Notes under the pieces: generated by a model | Seen by the model: only the letters and a program-made list of their open reading frames with translations | What the model was told of the DNA's origin: nothing | The model's database searches: none | DNA from: Gemmatimonas aurantiaca T-27 | GTDB lineage: Bacteria > Gemmatimonadota > Gemmatimonadetes > Gemmatimonadales > Gemmatimonadaceae | Direction: 5' to 3' | Assembly: GCF_000010305.1 (NCBI RefSeq) | Contig: NC_012489.1 | Coordinates: 3,231,646 to 3,295,645, forward strand | DNA length: 64,000 bases | Position numbers and translations under genes: made by a program | Part shown: one piece after another, positions 18,170-26,725 of the stretch | Layout: each line of letters opens with the position of its first letter | How positions within the stretch are numbered: position 1 is the stretch's first letter

Positions 18170-18715
18170 ATGCCGCGCACCGTCGACGTCACGCGGACGT
18201 ATCTCGGTATCGAACGTCTGGACGACCTGATCCCGCCGCCTGGAGCAATCGACCCGGCGGCCGTTCCGCCACTCACCCTCGAGCGGCAGGAAGCCTGCAC
18301 GATTCCCGAGTGGCGCACACTCTATGCACAGATCGGCGGGCCGTGGCACTGGCACGACCGTGATGCCTGGACCAACGACGCGCTGCGCGCGCACCTCGAC
18401 CGCGATGCGGTGCATGTGTACGTCGTGCGTGCGGCAGGGGATTCTTCGACCGCCGCCGGGGGCATGCTCGAACTCGAACACCACGAGGACGGCAGCGTGG
18501 AGATCGTGTATCTCGGTCTCGATCAGCGATTGATCGGTCGTCGACTTGGCGCATGGCTGGTGCACCTCGCCGTACAGGAAGCCTTTCGCATCGACGGCGT
18601 CCGGGTGTGGCTGCACACCTGCACCCTCGACGCCCCCGCGGCCCTGCCCAACTATCTCGCGCGCGGGTTTTCCGTCACCCGTACCGAGCAGTATCAAACA
18701 GCACTGCCCGACTGA
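18170..18715 (+). CDS. GNAT-family N-acetyltransferase
   Basis: 181 residues. The GNAT core covers about 75-175: strand 4 VEIVYLGLDQRLIGRRLG contains a variant of the acetyl-CoA pyrophosphate loop (Q-R-L-I-G-R-R-L-G), followed by helix 3 and the CTLDAPAALPNYLARGF segment typical of strand 5/helix 4. The N-terminal 45 residues are less typical. The substrate cannot be inferred. Related proteins of this layout are often annotated as histone-acetyltransferase-HPA2-like without evidence. Confidence 0.82.
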   Translation: MPRTVDVTRTYLGIERLDDLIPPPGAIDPAAVPPLTLERQEACTIPEWRTLYAQIGGPWHWHDRDAWTNDALRAHLDRDAVHVYVVRAAGDSSTAAGGMLELEHHEDGSVEIVYLGLDQRLIGRRLGAWLVHLAVQEAFRIDGVRVWLHTCTLDAPAALPNYLARGFSVTRTEQYQTALPD

Positions 18716-18731
18716 GCAGGCCGGCGACACG

Positions 18732-21428
18732 CTAGCGCCGACGGCGTCCCTTGCCCGGATGCCGATGGCCGCCGCGCCCCTTGTGCCCGCCTCCCTGACC
18801 ACGTGAACCGGAACGCCCGTCGCCATCGCGTCCACGACGCGGTCCATGACGATCACGTCCCCGTTGGTCTTCACGCGCCCGATCGCGAGCAGCCCGTTCT
18901 TCGTCGGTGAATGGCAGATCCAACCGCTCCTGCAAGGTGAGCAGATCGGCCGCACGCACAGCTCCGCGTGCACCACGCACCACGATGAACCGCAGCACAC
19001 GATCCAGCGCCGGCAACTCCTCTTGGACCAGTGTGCGCGCCAGCTTCTCGGGCAACCGGAGCCGCGCGACTTTCACGGCGGTGCCATCGTCGTGCTCTTC
19101 GAAGTCGTACTCGATGCCAACTTCGCGATCACGCACCTCCACCGTGTCAGGCAACGCACGCGCCGCCGCCAACTGCGCATCAGTGAGGAAATCGCGTCGA
19201 TCGATCAGGAGTGGAATGGCACGAATCGCATCCCAGCTCGTGGCTTCACCGAAGCGCGACAAATACCATGCTGCCAGCTCTTTCTGGCCGAGGCGCGGTA
19301 CGTCACTGCCAAGTCGCCGGCGCACTTCGCGAATCTCATCCACCACCGGCTGATTGCGGCGCACCGACGGATGACGCAATTCACCGCGGGCCGCCGCATC
19401 GGCGATCAGTTGCCGCGCGCCCTCGGCATATTCACCCACGAACACCGGCAACGGCTCCATCTCCCGTGAGAGATCGAACCCGTAGTAGGTGACCCGTCGC
19501 TGCAACAACACCGGACTCTGCTTGCGCTCCGCATCGAGCATGAGCTCGGGCGCGTGCCGATGCGCGTACTTCTGCACCAGATCCATCGACAACTGCGTGC
19601 CTTCGATCGCCGCGCGCGGCACACCGTGTCGATCGGCGAAGTAGCGCAGGGAACCCGCCACCGCTCCCCACGATCCACACACACTGGTTTTCGAAACACG
19701 CGCTTCGTGACCATCGGCCGTCTGCTCCTCGATGACGAGATCGAACGGCATGTACCGCGCCAACAGATCGGCGAACTGCCGATGCACCGCAGCACCGGCC
19801 AAGGGCATCGTGGTCGGCAAGGGCAGCCCCACCGAACGATACACACTGGCCATCGCGAGCGCGGCATCTTCGAGCGACTTCACCAGCACACCACGTTGCT
19901 CGGCCCAGTGTGCGATCCGCTCGGCGTCGAACATGTGGCGCGGCAACCCGAACACTTCACCGATGTAGCCACTGACGCGGAAACCCTCCGCATACAGGTT
20001 GTAGGCCGTCAGGTGATCACTGCCGCGCACCACCAGTCCTTCGAGTTCGCGCCCTTCGCGCGTCATGCGATGCAGCGAGTCGATACCGCTCATGACGGCG
20101 AGCATGGGCAGCAGCGCATCGTCACCATTGACGATGAGCTCCCCCCAGGCGCGTTCCACGGGCAGCGCTTCCACCGCGCGACCGTAGGGCGTGAGGTGGC
20201 CGTTTTCGATGAGGCCACGCGACTCGAGATGCGACACGGCCTTGCGGTATGACGCCCGATCGAGCGGCACGGGCAGGTCGAGCGCATCGGCTCGCACGCC
20301 GAGCCCCGCGCACGTCAGTGCCACGCGCTCCGAATCGCCGGCCAACTGAAATTCAGGCTCGGTGGGGCGCAGCGCTTCGAAGCGAATGTCGCGATCGCTG
20401 AGGATGAACACCCGACCGTCTTCCACGCGACCGTGCACACGCCCCGCCATCTGCAGGATCTCGTTCGAGCCCAGATGCACGCGGGTGAGCACGTTGCGGC
20501 CACGATCGATGATGTTCGTGAAGCGCGTGTCATTGATGATCACCGTGTCGAGCCCGGGCACATTGAGCGCGCTCTGCCCGGCGGCGGTCATCGCCAGGAA
20601 AAACGGCTTCGGGATCTCGCCTTCGAGAAACGGACGGATCACCCGAATGGGCTCCCCGCCGTGATAGTGCGCGGCACTGATGCGCGGAAAGCGGGTGCGC
20701 ACCCATTCGGCAGCTTCTTCCACACCGGCACGCGTAGGGAGAAAGATCGCCACACCACGCGCCGATCGGGCCAGCTTCTGCAGGAACTTGTCGTCCAGGA
20801 ACTGGAGAGGCTCTTTGCGCTCCACCTGCACCTTGGCGGCCTTCTTCGCGTCGAAAGCCGACACCTGCAGGACGTCGGCGCTTTCGAGGTAGCGGGCGTA
20901 GAACGTCGGATCGACCGTGGCCGAAAGCCAGATGTAGCGGCAGCCCACGCGCTTCCCCAGCGCGAGACAGAGCTCGAGTTCGGCGCTGGTCTGGTGGATC
21001 TCGTCGACGATCAGCGTATCGTGCGGATGGATGTCGCCATCCTGGAACCACCGCCGAGCGATGCCGGTGGTGATGATGACGACATTCCAGGTAGGCGTTT
21101 CGGGTGTGGCTTCCCGCTCGCGATTGACCACCCCGACCTTGAGTTCTGTGGTGCCAAGAATCGTCTCGGCGATCGGTCGGATCCCGAGGGTCTTGCCCGT
21201 GCCGGTACCCGCTACGATGCCGAACCCCTGACCACTGGCGGCCAGAGCCCGCAGGTCGTCGCCGCGGGTGCGTTCCAGAAACGTGTCGAGGTGTAGCCCC
21301 ACTGCCAGCTCGATGGTTTCGCAGGCAGCCCGGGTGGGGGCGATGACAATGACCCGGCCCGTGGCGGGCTTGGCTGCCACGAAGGCATCCCGGTCGGGCG
21401 GCAAGTAACGATCCTGGGGAGTGCGCAC
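18732..21428 (-). CDS. DEAH-type (DEIH) superfamily 2 RNA helicase with RG-rich tail
   Basis: 898 residues. Walker A is GTGTGKT (74-80), Walker B is DEIH (142-145), motif III is LSATVD, and motif VI is QMAGRVHGR. DEIH-box helicases of the HrpA/HrpB-DHX group unwind RNA using ATP. The region after the helicase core (about 430-850) does not closely resemble the HrpA C-terminus to my reading. The last 50 residues are an Arg/Gly/His-rich basic tail, suited to RNA binding. Unusually, an APTRAAC segment that looks like motif Ia precedes Walker A. The gene is alone and convergent with the acetyltransferase gene. Confidence 0.85.
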   Translation of the reverse strand: MRTPQDRYLPPDRDAFVAAKPATGRVIVIAPTRAACETIELAVGLHLDTFLERTRGDDLRALAASGQGFGIVAGTGTGKTLGIRPIAETILGTTELKVGVVNREREATPETPTWNVVIITTGIARRWFQDGDIHPHDTLIVDEIHQTSAELELCLALGKRVGCRYIWLSATVDPTFYARYLESADVLQVSAFDAKKAAKVQVERKEPLQFLDDKFLQKLARSARGVAIFLPTRAGVEEAAEWVRTRFPRISAAHYHGGEPIRVIRPFLEGEIPKPFFLAMTAAGQSALNVPGLDTVIINDTRFTNIIDRGRNVLTRVHLGSNEILQMAGRVHGRVEDGRVFILSDRDIRFEALRPTEPEFQLAGDSERVALTCAGLGVRADALDLPVPLDRASYRKAVSHLESRGLIENGHLTPYGRAVEALPVERAWGELIVNGDDALLPMLAVMSGIDSLHRMTREGRELEGLVVRGSDHLTAYNLYAEGFRVSGYIGEVFGLPRHMFDAERIAHWAEQRGVLVKSLEDAALAMASVYRSVGLPLPTTMPLAGAAVHRQFADLLARYMPFDLVIEEQTADGHEARVSKTSVCGSWGAVAGSLRYFADRHGVPRAAIEGTQLSMDLVQKYAHRHAPELMLDAERKQSPVLLQRRVTYYGFDLSREMEPLPVFVGEYAEGARQLIADAAARGELRHPSVRRNQPVVDEIREVRRRLGSDVPRLGQKELAAWYLSRFGEATSWDAIRAIPLLIDRRDFLTDAQLAAARALPDTVEVRDREVGIEYDFEEHDDGTAVKVARLRLPEKLARTLVQEELPALDRVLRFIVVRGARGAVRAADLLTLQERLDLPFTDEERAARDRAREDQRGRDRHGPRRGRDGDGRSGSRGQGGGHKGRGGHRHPGKGRRRR

Positions 21429-21566
21429 CCTGCAAGCTACACCCGGAAGCGGGAGAGTTACGGGCTGAACCGGGGTGAGGTAGATTTTAAGACTGTTATG
21501 GTTCCGTTCGCTTGAAAGGCGGCCCGCAGGGGCCGGTCTTCACCTGTCTTCCGACGTTTCTCCCCC

Positions 21567-22412
21567 TTGCTGCGCGACGCTGTATTCCGCTCTGGTGCCC
21601 CGGCGCTGATCGCTTCGGTGTGCCTTTTGGCCATGGCCTACCTCGCCACTGTTCATCGTGAACGGCTGGCGGGTTATTGGACAGTGGCCTGGGCGCTGTT
21701 GCTCGCCAGATACGGGTGGAATGCGACTTTTCTGCCCTTCACGGACACATGGGTGCTGGTGGTCGCACTCGTGCTGCGCGTGGGCTTCAGCGCCACGGTA
21801 CTGGCAGGCGCGTTTGCACTCCGTGGTGAGCGGTTTTCGGCGGCAGCCATTGTGGCGATTTCGTTGGTGGTGCCGCTGACAGGCTTTGGGATTGCGACGG
21901 CGGTCGGCAATTCCCAGATCACGCCGCTGGTGTCGATGGGTGCCATGCTCATCATGCTCGCCCTGGCGGCCTGGCGACTTGCCACGGCGGCCGGGCTGCC
22001 AGCCGTGGAGCGTATCGCCACTGCGACTGCTCTGGCGACCTACGCCGTGTTGTCGGTCATCTCGCCCCGCCTCGATGACTCAACGACGGCATTTCAGGTC
22101 GTGACCCTTGGCACCTGGGCGGCGCAGCTCATCACCAGCTTTGGGCTGCTCGCGACGTTCCTCCGTATCTCACACGACCGCCAGGTGTCGTCGCACCGCA
22201 CGATGGAATCGCGCCTGACCGACGCACTGGGCGGTTTTGTGCAGTTGTGCATGCACTGCAAGTCGGTGCGCGACGAACGGCTCCAGTGGCAGCCCCTCGA
22301 ACGGTTCGTCGCGCGCCGCACGTCCTCGAAGCTGTCGCACGGCATCTGCCAGGACTGCGCGAAAGAGCACTATCCGGATGACTGGGAAGATATCCAGCCC
22401 CAGAGTGCCTGA
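21567..22412 (+). CDS. Seven-helix membrane protein with C-terminal Cys4 zinc-knuckle-like domain
   Basis: 281 residues from TTG 21567. Seven hydrophobic helices (about 10-28, 36-55, 62-82, 92-112, 118-138, 148-166, 174-198) are followed by a cytoplasmic tail. The tail has C228-x2-C231 and C261-x2-C264 in the context QLCMHCKSVRD...SHGICQDCAKEHYPDDW. This closely matches the short ICxxCKKIRD...FSHGICPDC module found at the end of many bacterial PAS and response-regulator proteins, where it presumably binds metal. The helices resemble a 7TM sensor region. A role as membrane signal receptor is inference. The TTG start fits the first helix; no in-frame ATG precedes it. Confidence 0.7.
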   Translation: MLRDAVFRSGAPALIASVCLLAMAYLATVHRERLAGYWTVAWALLLARYGWNATFLPFTDTWVLVVALVLRVGFSATVLAGAFALRGERFSAAAIVAISLVVPLTGFGIATAVGNSQITPLVSMGAMLIMLALAAWRLATAAGLPAVERIATATALATYAVLSVISPRLDDSTTAFQVVTLGTWAAQLITSFGLLATFLRISHDRQVSSHRTMESRLTDALGGFVQLCMHCKSVRDERLQWQPLERFVARRTSSKLSHGICQDCAKEHYPDDWEDIQPQSA

Positions 22413-22419
22413 ACGTGGT

Positions 22420-22442
22420 GTGGAGTGAACCACTCACTCCAC
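22420..22442. terminator. Bidirectional hairpin at convergent gene ends
   Basis: GTGGAGTG (22420-22427) pairs with CACTCCAC (22435-22442) over a 7-base loop. It overlaps the 3' end of the minus-strand copper protein gene and lies just after the plus-strand membrane protein gene. It lacks a T-run. Confidence 0.5.
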
Positions 22443-23567
22443 GTGCAGAATACCGACGGCGCCCTTTTGGCCGTGCCCAAATGCATGGTTCACGAACGGG
22501 AATTCACCCGGAATATCGCAGATCAGGTCGAACACCAGACCACCGCCCGCGGGCACCGTGAAGGTCTGCACTCCTCGGATGGGATTGGCCGGTGGCGCAC
22601 CGAGCCACACCGAGTCGAATTGTTCGCCGACCACGTGGAAATGACACGGGTGTGACGGCCCGGCTGCGACCACCCAGAACCGCACACGGTCACCGACTTT
22701 CACACGAATCGGTTCCTTCATGTACTGCCCCGGCCGACCGTTGAAACAGACATGATCGGGCAGCGTGGAGAGCATCTTCTGGTAGTCGGACACCTGCACC
22801 CCGCCATTGCCAGCCGAGAGATAGTACTCGCCCTGTACGAGCACGAATTCCTTGGCCGGCGGCAAGCCCTCACGCGGCGACACAATGAGAGCCCCGTACA
22901 TGCCTGCACCGATGTGCATCAACACGGGCGCGGTGCCGCAGTGATACATGAACGCGCCGGCATACTTCGGCGTGAACGTGAACGTGACCGACTCGCCTTT
23001 CGGGACTGACCGAAAAGCGACCTTGGGATCGATCTGCGCTCCGTGAAAATCGATCGAGTGCGGAATCACCACATCGTTGGTCAGCGTGAATTCGATGGTG
23101 TCTCCCACGCGACAATGCAGGATCGGTCCAGGCACGTCGCCTTCAAACGTCCACGCGGACACCACGACATCGTCGGTGATGCGCACCGGCACCTCGCGTG
23201 CATGCCAATGCAGGACCAGACGGCCGTTGGCCGGTGGTGGTGGCAACTCCGGCGCATAGCGGTGATACGTGACGGCCGATGCATCATTGGCCACACCGGC
23301 GACGGAGGTGTTGGCATGATGTTCTTCACGAACCACTGTGGAATCGAGGCGGCTGTTGGAGTTATCGGGGTACTGTGTTGGCGGACTCTTGGTCGGCGGC
23401 GCAGCAGATGACTGCGCGGCGTCGGGCCGATCACATGCCGAGAGTGCAGCCATCCCTGGGATAGCCAGACTGAGTGCCGATGCACGTGTGAGAAATGTGC
23501 GGCGGTCGCTGGCGGCATCACTCGCGGCGATCAGATCGGACAGCCGCGGGGTCGGGTCATTTGACAT
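22434..23567 (-). CDS. AniA-type copper nitrite reductase homologue (Tat-exported lipoprotein)
   Basis: About 377 residues from ATG 23567. A twin-arginine motif (SDRRTFL) is followed by a hydrophobic stretch ending LSAC, so export by Tat and lipid anchoring are likely. Two cupredoxin domains follow. Domain 1 has HSIDFHGA (type 1 His, Asp and type 2 His) and FMYHCGTAPVLMHIGAGMYG (His-Cys, His and Met of type 1 copper). Domain 2 has CHFHVVGEQFDSVW and FPFVNHAFG, the positions of the active-site His and third type 2 ligand in AniA/NirK. All expected ligands seem present. It would reduce nitrite to NO in the periplasm, though a laccase-like relative cannot be excluded. A longer frame adds 25 residues without reason. 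Confidence 0.78.
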   Translation of the reverse strand: MSNDPTPRLSDLIAASDAASDRRTFLTRASALSLAIPGMAALSACDRPDAAQSSAAPPTKSPPTQYPDNSNSRLDSTVVREEHHANTSVAGVANDASAVTYHRYAPELPPPPANGRLVLHWHAREVPVRITDDVVVSAWTFEGDVPGPILHCRVGDTIEFTLTNDVVIPHSIDFHGAQIDPKVAFRSVPKGESVTFTFTPKYAGAFMYHCGTAPVLMHIGAGMYGALIVSPREGLPPAKEFVLVQGEYYLSAGNGGVQVSDYQKMLSTLPDHVCFNGRPGQYMKEPIRVKVGDRVRFWVVAAGPSHPCHFHVVGEQFDSVWLGAPPANPIRGVQTFTVPAGGGLVFDLICDIPGEFPFVNHAFGHGQKGAVGILHVE

Positions 23568-23692
23568 AGTTCGGATATGTGACGGGATTTTCCGGAAAGA
23601 CGCGAATACGCCTATTCTGCGGAACCAGCCCAATACCCGCAATCCTAATGGGATATGGCCGCGCCGTCGATGTGCGCGGCGCGGCGGTCCCT

Positions 23693-24706
23693 TTACCGCT
23701 GGATCAGTTTGGTACGCTGGCCATTGCGGAAAATCTCCACACGATCGGCACGCCCGTCGCGATTGGAGTCGGTCCAGACCTGCAGCAGTTCACCCTGCGC
23801 ATCGAGGAAGATGGCGCGCCAGGGCGCGCCGCCACGCCCCTGCTCTGGCACACGCACGATGAATTCGTTCGTGCCGATCCACTGCATGACCTCCACGCTA
23901 CCGCGGCCGTCGATCACGTCGAGCGCACTGCGCATCTGTGGCAGCACCTGCGGATACGCGCGGGACGCAAACTCGGGCAGATCGTCGCAGCGGCCGTCGC
24001 GATCGGTATCGGTGCACACCGGCGGCCCGTATCGCAGGTCGTCGCACCAGCCGTCGCCATCACGATCGAGACAGGTGGACGATCCCGTTCCGGGAGGACG
24101 CACGTTGGGGTTTTGCGTGAAATACCGCGGATCGACCACCGCACCGGGCACAACGACACCACCGGGCGTGATATACCCGCCCTGTGACGATTGTGGCCCC
24201 TGCGGTGACACCGCGCCCCCTGGATACGACGAAGCCGGCGAAGAATTCGCCGGCCGGTCGCCATACAACTGTTCGTCCGTGATCTTTTTCTGCTCCCAGG
24301 CCTCACGCGCTCGTCCATCGGGCGCCGAGGCCAGCGGCGGAATCAGGGGTGGCCCCTTTTTCTCACTGCTCTTGAGCCGGTTGACAGGCAGTTCATCCAT
24401 CTTCTTGCCGCCCGACTTGGCCTTGTCTTCACCGTAAATCACGCGGCCGTTGGCTGGCTTGTTCCGCACCGCCGACGCGCAGTCGGTGGGAGCAGGCTGC
24501 TGCGCGGCCGGCACACCGTCGACCCAGACACGGCACATGCCGGCGGGAGGCAGATACTCCTTCGGCACCTCGACCTTCTCGACACGGCCTTCGCGATCAC
24601 CGGCCTTGTCTCTATCGGTCTTGGCCTGTGCAGACGCGCGACTTGCCGACACGGAAAGGCCCAGTGCGGCAAGCGCGGCGAGAACACGCCAGGATGTGTG
24701 TTTCAT
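23693..24706 (-). CDS. Secreted protein with calcium-binding-type DxDxDG repeats
   Basis: About 337 residues from ATG 24706. A signal peptide ends near Ala-Gln (about 26). A conserved-looking segment around PPAGMCRVWVDGVPAAQQPAP precedes NGRVIYG. After a Ser/Pro/Gly-rich linker come three acidic loops, DRDGDGWCDD, DTDRDGRCDD and DSNRDGRADR, which resemble EF-hand or thrombospondin type 3 calcium loops; the first two carry Cys that may pair. The end, after a short alpha/beta stretch, repeats the loop in a WTDSNRDGRADRVEIF context. I do not recognise the family by name. It lies downstream of pfk with 240 bases between, so it probably has its own promoter. Confidence 0.75.
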   Translation of the reverse strand: MKHTSWRVLAALAALGLSVSASRASAQAKTDRDKAGDREGRVEKVEVPKEYLPPAGMCRVWVDGVPAAQQPAPTDCASAVRNKPANGRVIYGEDKAKSGGKKMDELPVNRLKSSEKKGPPLIPPLASAPDGRAREAWEQKKITDEQLYGDRPANSSPASSYPGGAVSPQGPQSSQGGYITPGGVVVPGAVVDPRYFTQNPNVRPPGTGSSTCLDRDGDGWCDDLRYGPPVCTDTDRDGRCDDLPEFASRAYPQVLPQMRSALDVIDGRGSVEVMQWIGTNEFIVRVPEQGRGGAPWRAIFLDAQGELLQVWTDSNRDGRADRVEIFRNGQRTKLIQR

Positions 24707-24946
24707 GACTACCTCCAACAGGACCTCTTGCCGTCCACCATGGATGGCATGTCAGGGCTCCCGACGGTCTCTAGCGCAGGGAGCGTGCCAACGCGTTCAG
24801 GCCGGCTCATGCACCGTAAGTATCGGCAATACGGTACCCTGAGGATAGTACCGGGATCCGGTTCCCCTCAGCATGTCCTTCTCTGGGGACAGCGGAGGCA
24901 GTCTCAGGGGACATATCGGATGCCGAAACAGAGCTCTGGTGCGCGC

Positions 24947-26026
24947 TCAGTCCCCGAACGAGATCCCCATCATACGCGCGGCCTGCACGACATCGTGCGA
25001 CGGATCCACCCGCTTGGTCTCGGCCAACACCTGCTCGATCGGGATGGTCACCAGATGTGGCGACTGCAGCGCCACCATGTGGCCCCACTTCTTGTCGGCC
25101 ACGGCCTGCACCGCCGCCGCTCCGAACCGGGTCGCCAGCAAGCGATCGTAGCCGGTGGGACCACCACCACGCTGCAGATGTCCGAGCACCATGGCGCGCG
25201 TCTCTTTGCCGGTCTTGCGCTGAATGTCAAAACCCAGGCGCTCGGCAATGCCACCCAGTCGCCGGTCCTGCCCCGGCAGGGACTCGCCAATGATGGACTC
25301 CTGCCCCCCACGGGGCTTGGCGCCTTCGGCCACGACGACAATGCTGAAACGCCGCCCCGTGGCGTCGCGGGCCATGATCTTCTCGCAGACCTTGTCGAGA
25401 TCCCATTCGATTTCCGGGATCAGGATCACGTCGGCGGTGCCGGCCACACCGGCATGCAGCGCAATGAACCCAGCTTCGCGGCCCATCACCTCCAGCACCA
25501 TCACGCGGTCGTGCGACTCGGCGGTGGTGTGGAGCTTGTCGATGGCTTCCATCGCCGTGTTGACGGCGGTATCGAAGCCGAATGTGGTGATCGTGCCCGC
25601 CACATCGTTGTCGATGGTCTTGGGCACGCTCACCACCCGCACGCCCTTGGCCACGAGCTTCTGCGCGATCGCCAGTGATCCGTCACCGCCGATCGAGATG
25701 ATGGCTTCGATGCCGAGGTTGCGGGCGTTCTCGACCAGCTCGTCGGAACGATCCACCGTGCTCCACGTGCCGTCCGGTGCCTGAACAGGATAGGCGAACG
25801 GACTGCCGCGGTTGGTGGTCTTGATGATCGTGCCGCCCTGACCGGCGATCCCGCGCACGGTGTCGGCGGTGAGCGGGACGATTTCGTCTTCCCCCAGCAG
25901 CCCGGCGAAGCCGCGCTTGATGCCGAGGACGTCCCAGCCACGGGTGCGCGCCGAGAGGACGGCGGCGCGAATGACGGCGTTCAGACCGGGAGCGTCGCCG
26001 CCGCCGGTGGAGATGGCAATGCGCAT
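24947..26026 (-). CDS. pfkA: 6-phosphofructokinase (mixed-substrate group III type)
   Basis: 359 residues from ATG 26026. It opens MRIAISTGGGDAPGLNAV, the nucleotide-binding start. The phosphate-donor determinants read SIGGDGS (Gly, favouring ATP) and VPKTIDND (Lys where E. coli PfkA has Gly). This Gly/Lys combination is the mark of group III PFKs related to actinobacterial ATP- and PPi-enzymes. The catalytic Asp is in TIDND and the fructose-6-phosphate segment MGREAGFIA is present. It phosphorylates fructose 6-phosphate in glycolysis. The longer frame (to 26188) adds 54 residues without similarity; family alignment fixes the start at 26026. Confidence 0.93.
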   Translation of the reverse strand: MRIAISTGGGDAPGLNAVIRAAVLSARTRGWDVLGIKRGFAGLLGEDEIVPLTADTVRGIAGQGGTIIKTTNRGSPFAYPVQAPDGTWSTVDRSDELVENARNLGIEAIISIGGDGSLAIAQKLVAKGVRVVSVPKTIDNDVAGTITTFGFDTAVNTAMEAIDKLHTTAESHDRVMVLEVMGREAGFIALHAGVAGTADVILIPEIEWDLDKVCEKIMARDATGRRFSIVVVAEGAKPRGGQESIIGESLPGQDRRLGGIAERLGFDIQRKTGKETRAMVLGHLQRGGGPTGYDRLLATRFGAAAVQAVADKKWGHMVALQSPHLVTIPIEQVLAETKRVDPSHDVVQAARMMGISFGD

Positions 26027-26252
26027 GTTACCGAAAATAATCGGAGGTGGTCGAACCGCGATGCGTAATTCCGGACCAGGCAGCGACGTTCCGGTGACAC
26101 ACCCGGCTCCTCGCGAACCCATCTTCGTCTGCCCAACGGGTGCACTACATGACGCTTCACGCGGTGCATCGGTTGCGACAACGCCCACAACTTGCCACTG
26201 ACGCCGTCACCGCACCGATCTAGCGCACTCGGCGTTCGGAGGAAACCCGCAT

Positions 26253-26681
26253 ATGTCGCCGACTCGTCGCGGATCCACCACCATCGAGCAACTGGTGACG
26301 ATGACCATTCTCGCGATCACCGCAACCATCGCGCTCGTGGGCGGTGGTCCCGTGCTCGATGCGGCGGCCGTGGAGGCCGCGACGCAAGAAGCCGCCGCGC
26401 TGTTTGCGCTCGCCCGAGATCATGCATTGGCCACCGGCACCCCCACTGCGGTGCGCATCGACGGCCCGGCACAACACCTCATCGTACATGCGGCACGCGA
26501 CACCATCGCCATTGCCCGCTTTGCCGAATCACACGTACGCATTGAAGCCTCCCGCGACTCCATGGCATACGGCCCTTCTGGGCTTGGCACCGGCGCCGCC
26601 AACCTGCGTCTCACGCTGACACGCGGGCACCGGGCCGATACCATCACCGTCTCTCGCCTCGGCCGGGTGTCCCACCTGTAG
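26253..26681 (+). CDS. Type IV pilin-like / GspH-like pseudopilin
   Basis: 142 residues. The prepilin peptidase site is clear: a basic leader (MSPTRRG), then cleavage Gly7/Ser8, mature STTIEQL with Glu at +5, and an 18-residue hydrophobic helix (VTMTILAITATIALVGGG). The remainder (about 45-142) is a small alpha/beta pilin head. GspH/FimT-type minor pilins of this size help prime pseudopilus or pilus assembly. No prepilin peptidase, ATPase or secretin gene lies nearby, so it must work with machinery encoded elsewhere. Confidence 0.8.
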   Translation: MSPTRRGSTTIEQLVTMTILAITATIALVGGGPVLDAAAVEAATQEAAALFALARDHALATGTPTAVRIDGPAQHLIVHAARDTIAIARFAESHVRIEASRDSMAYGPSGLGTGAANLRLTLTRGHRADTITVSRLGRVSHL

Positions 26682-26703
26682 CCGTCCCGTACATCCTGCG
26701 TGA

Positions 26704-26721
26704 ACCGGCAGCAACACCGGT
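26704..26721. terminator. Weak hairpin between convergent genes
   Basis: ACCGG (26704-26708) pairs with CCGGT (26717-26721) over 8 bases, between the pseudopilin gene and the DEAD-box helicase gene end. There is no T-run. Weak evidence. Confidence 0.25.
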
Positions 26722-26725
26722 CCGG

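Noticed and set aside
24707-24946. Small gene or regulatory RNA between pfk and the calcium-loop protein
   Set aside because: I saw only short GGGGACA-type direct repeats and weak pairing; no convincing frame with ribosome site or riboswitch-like conserved fold.
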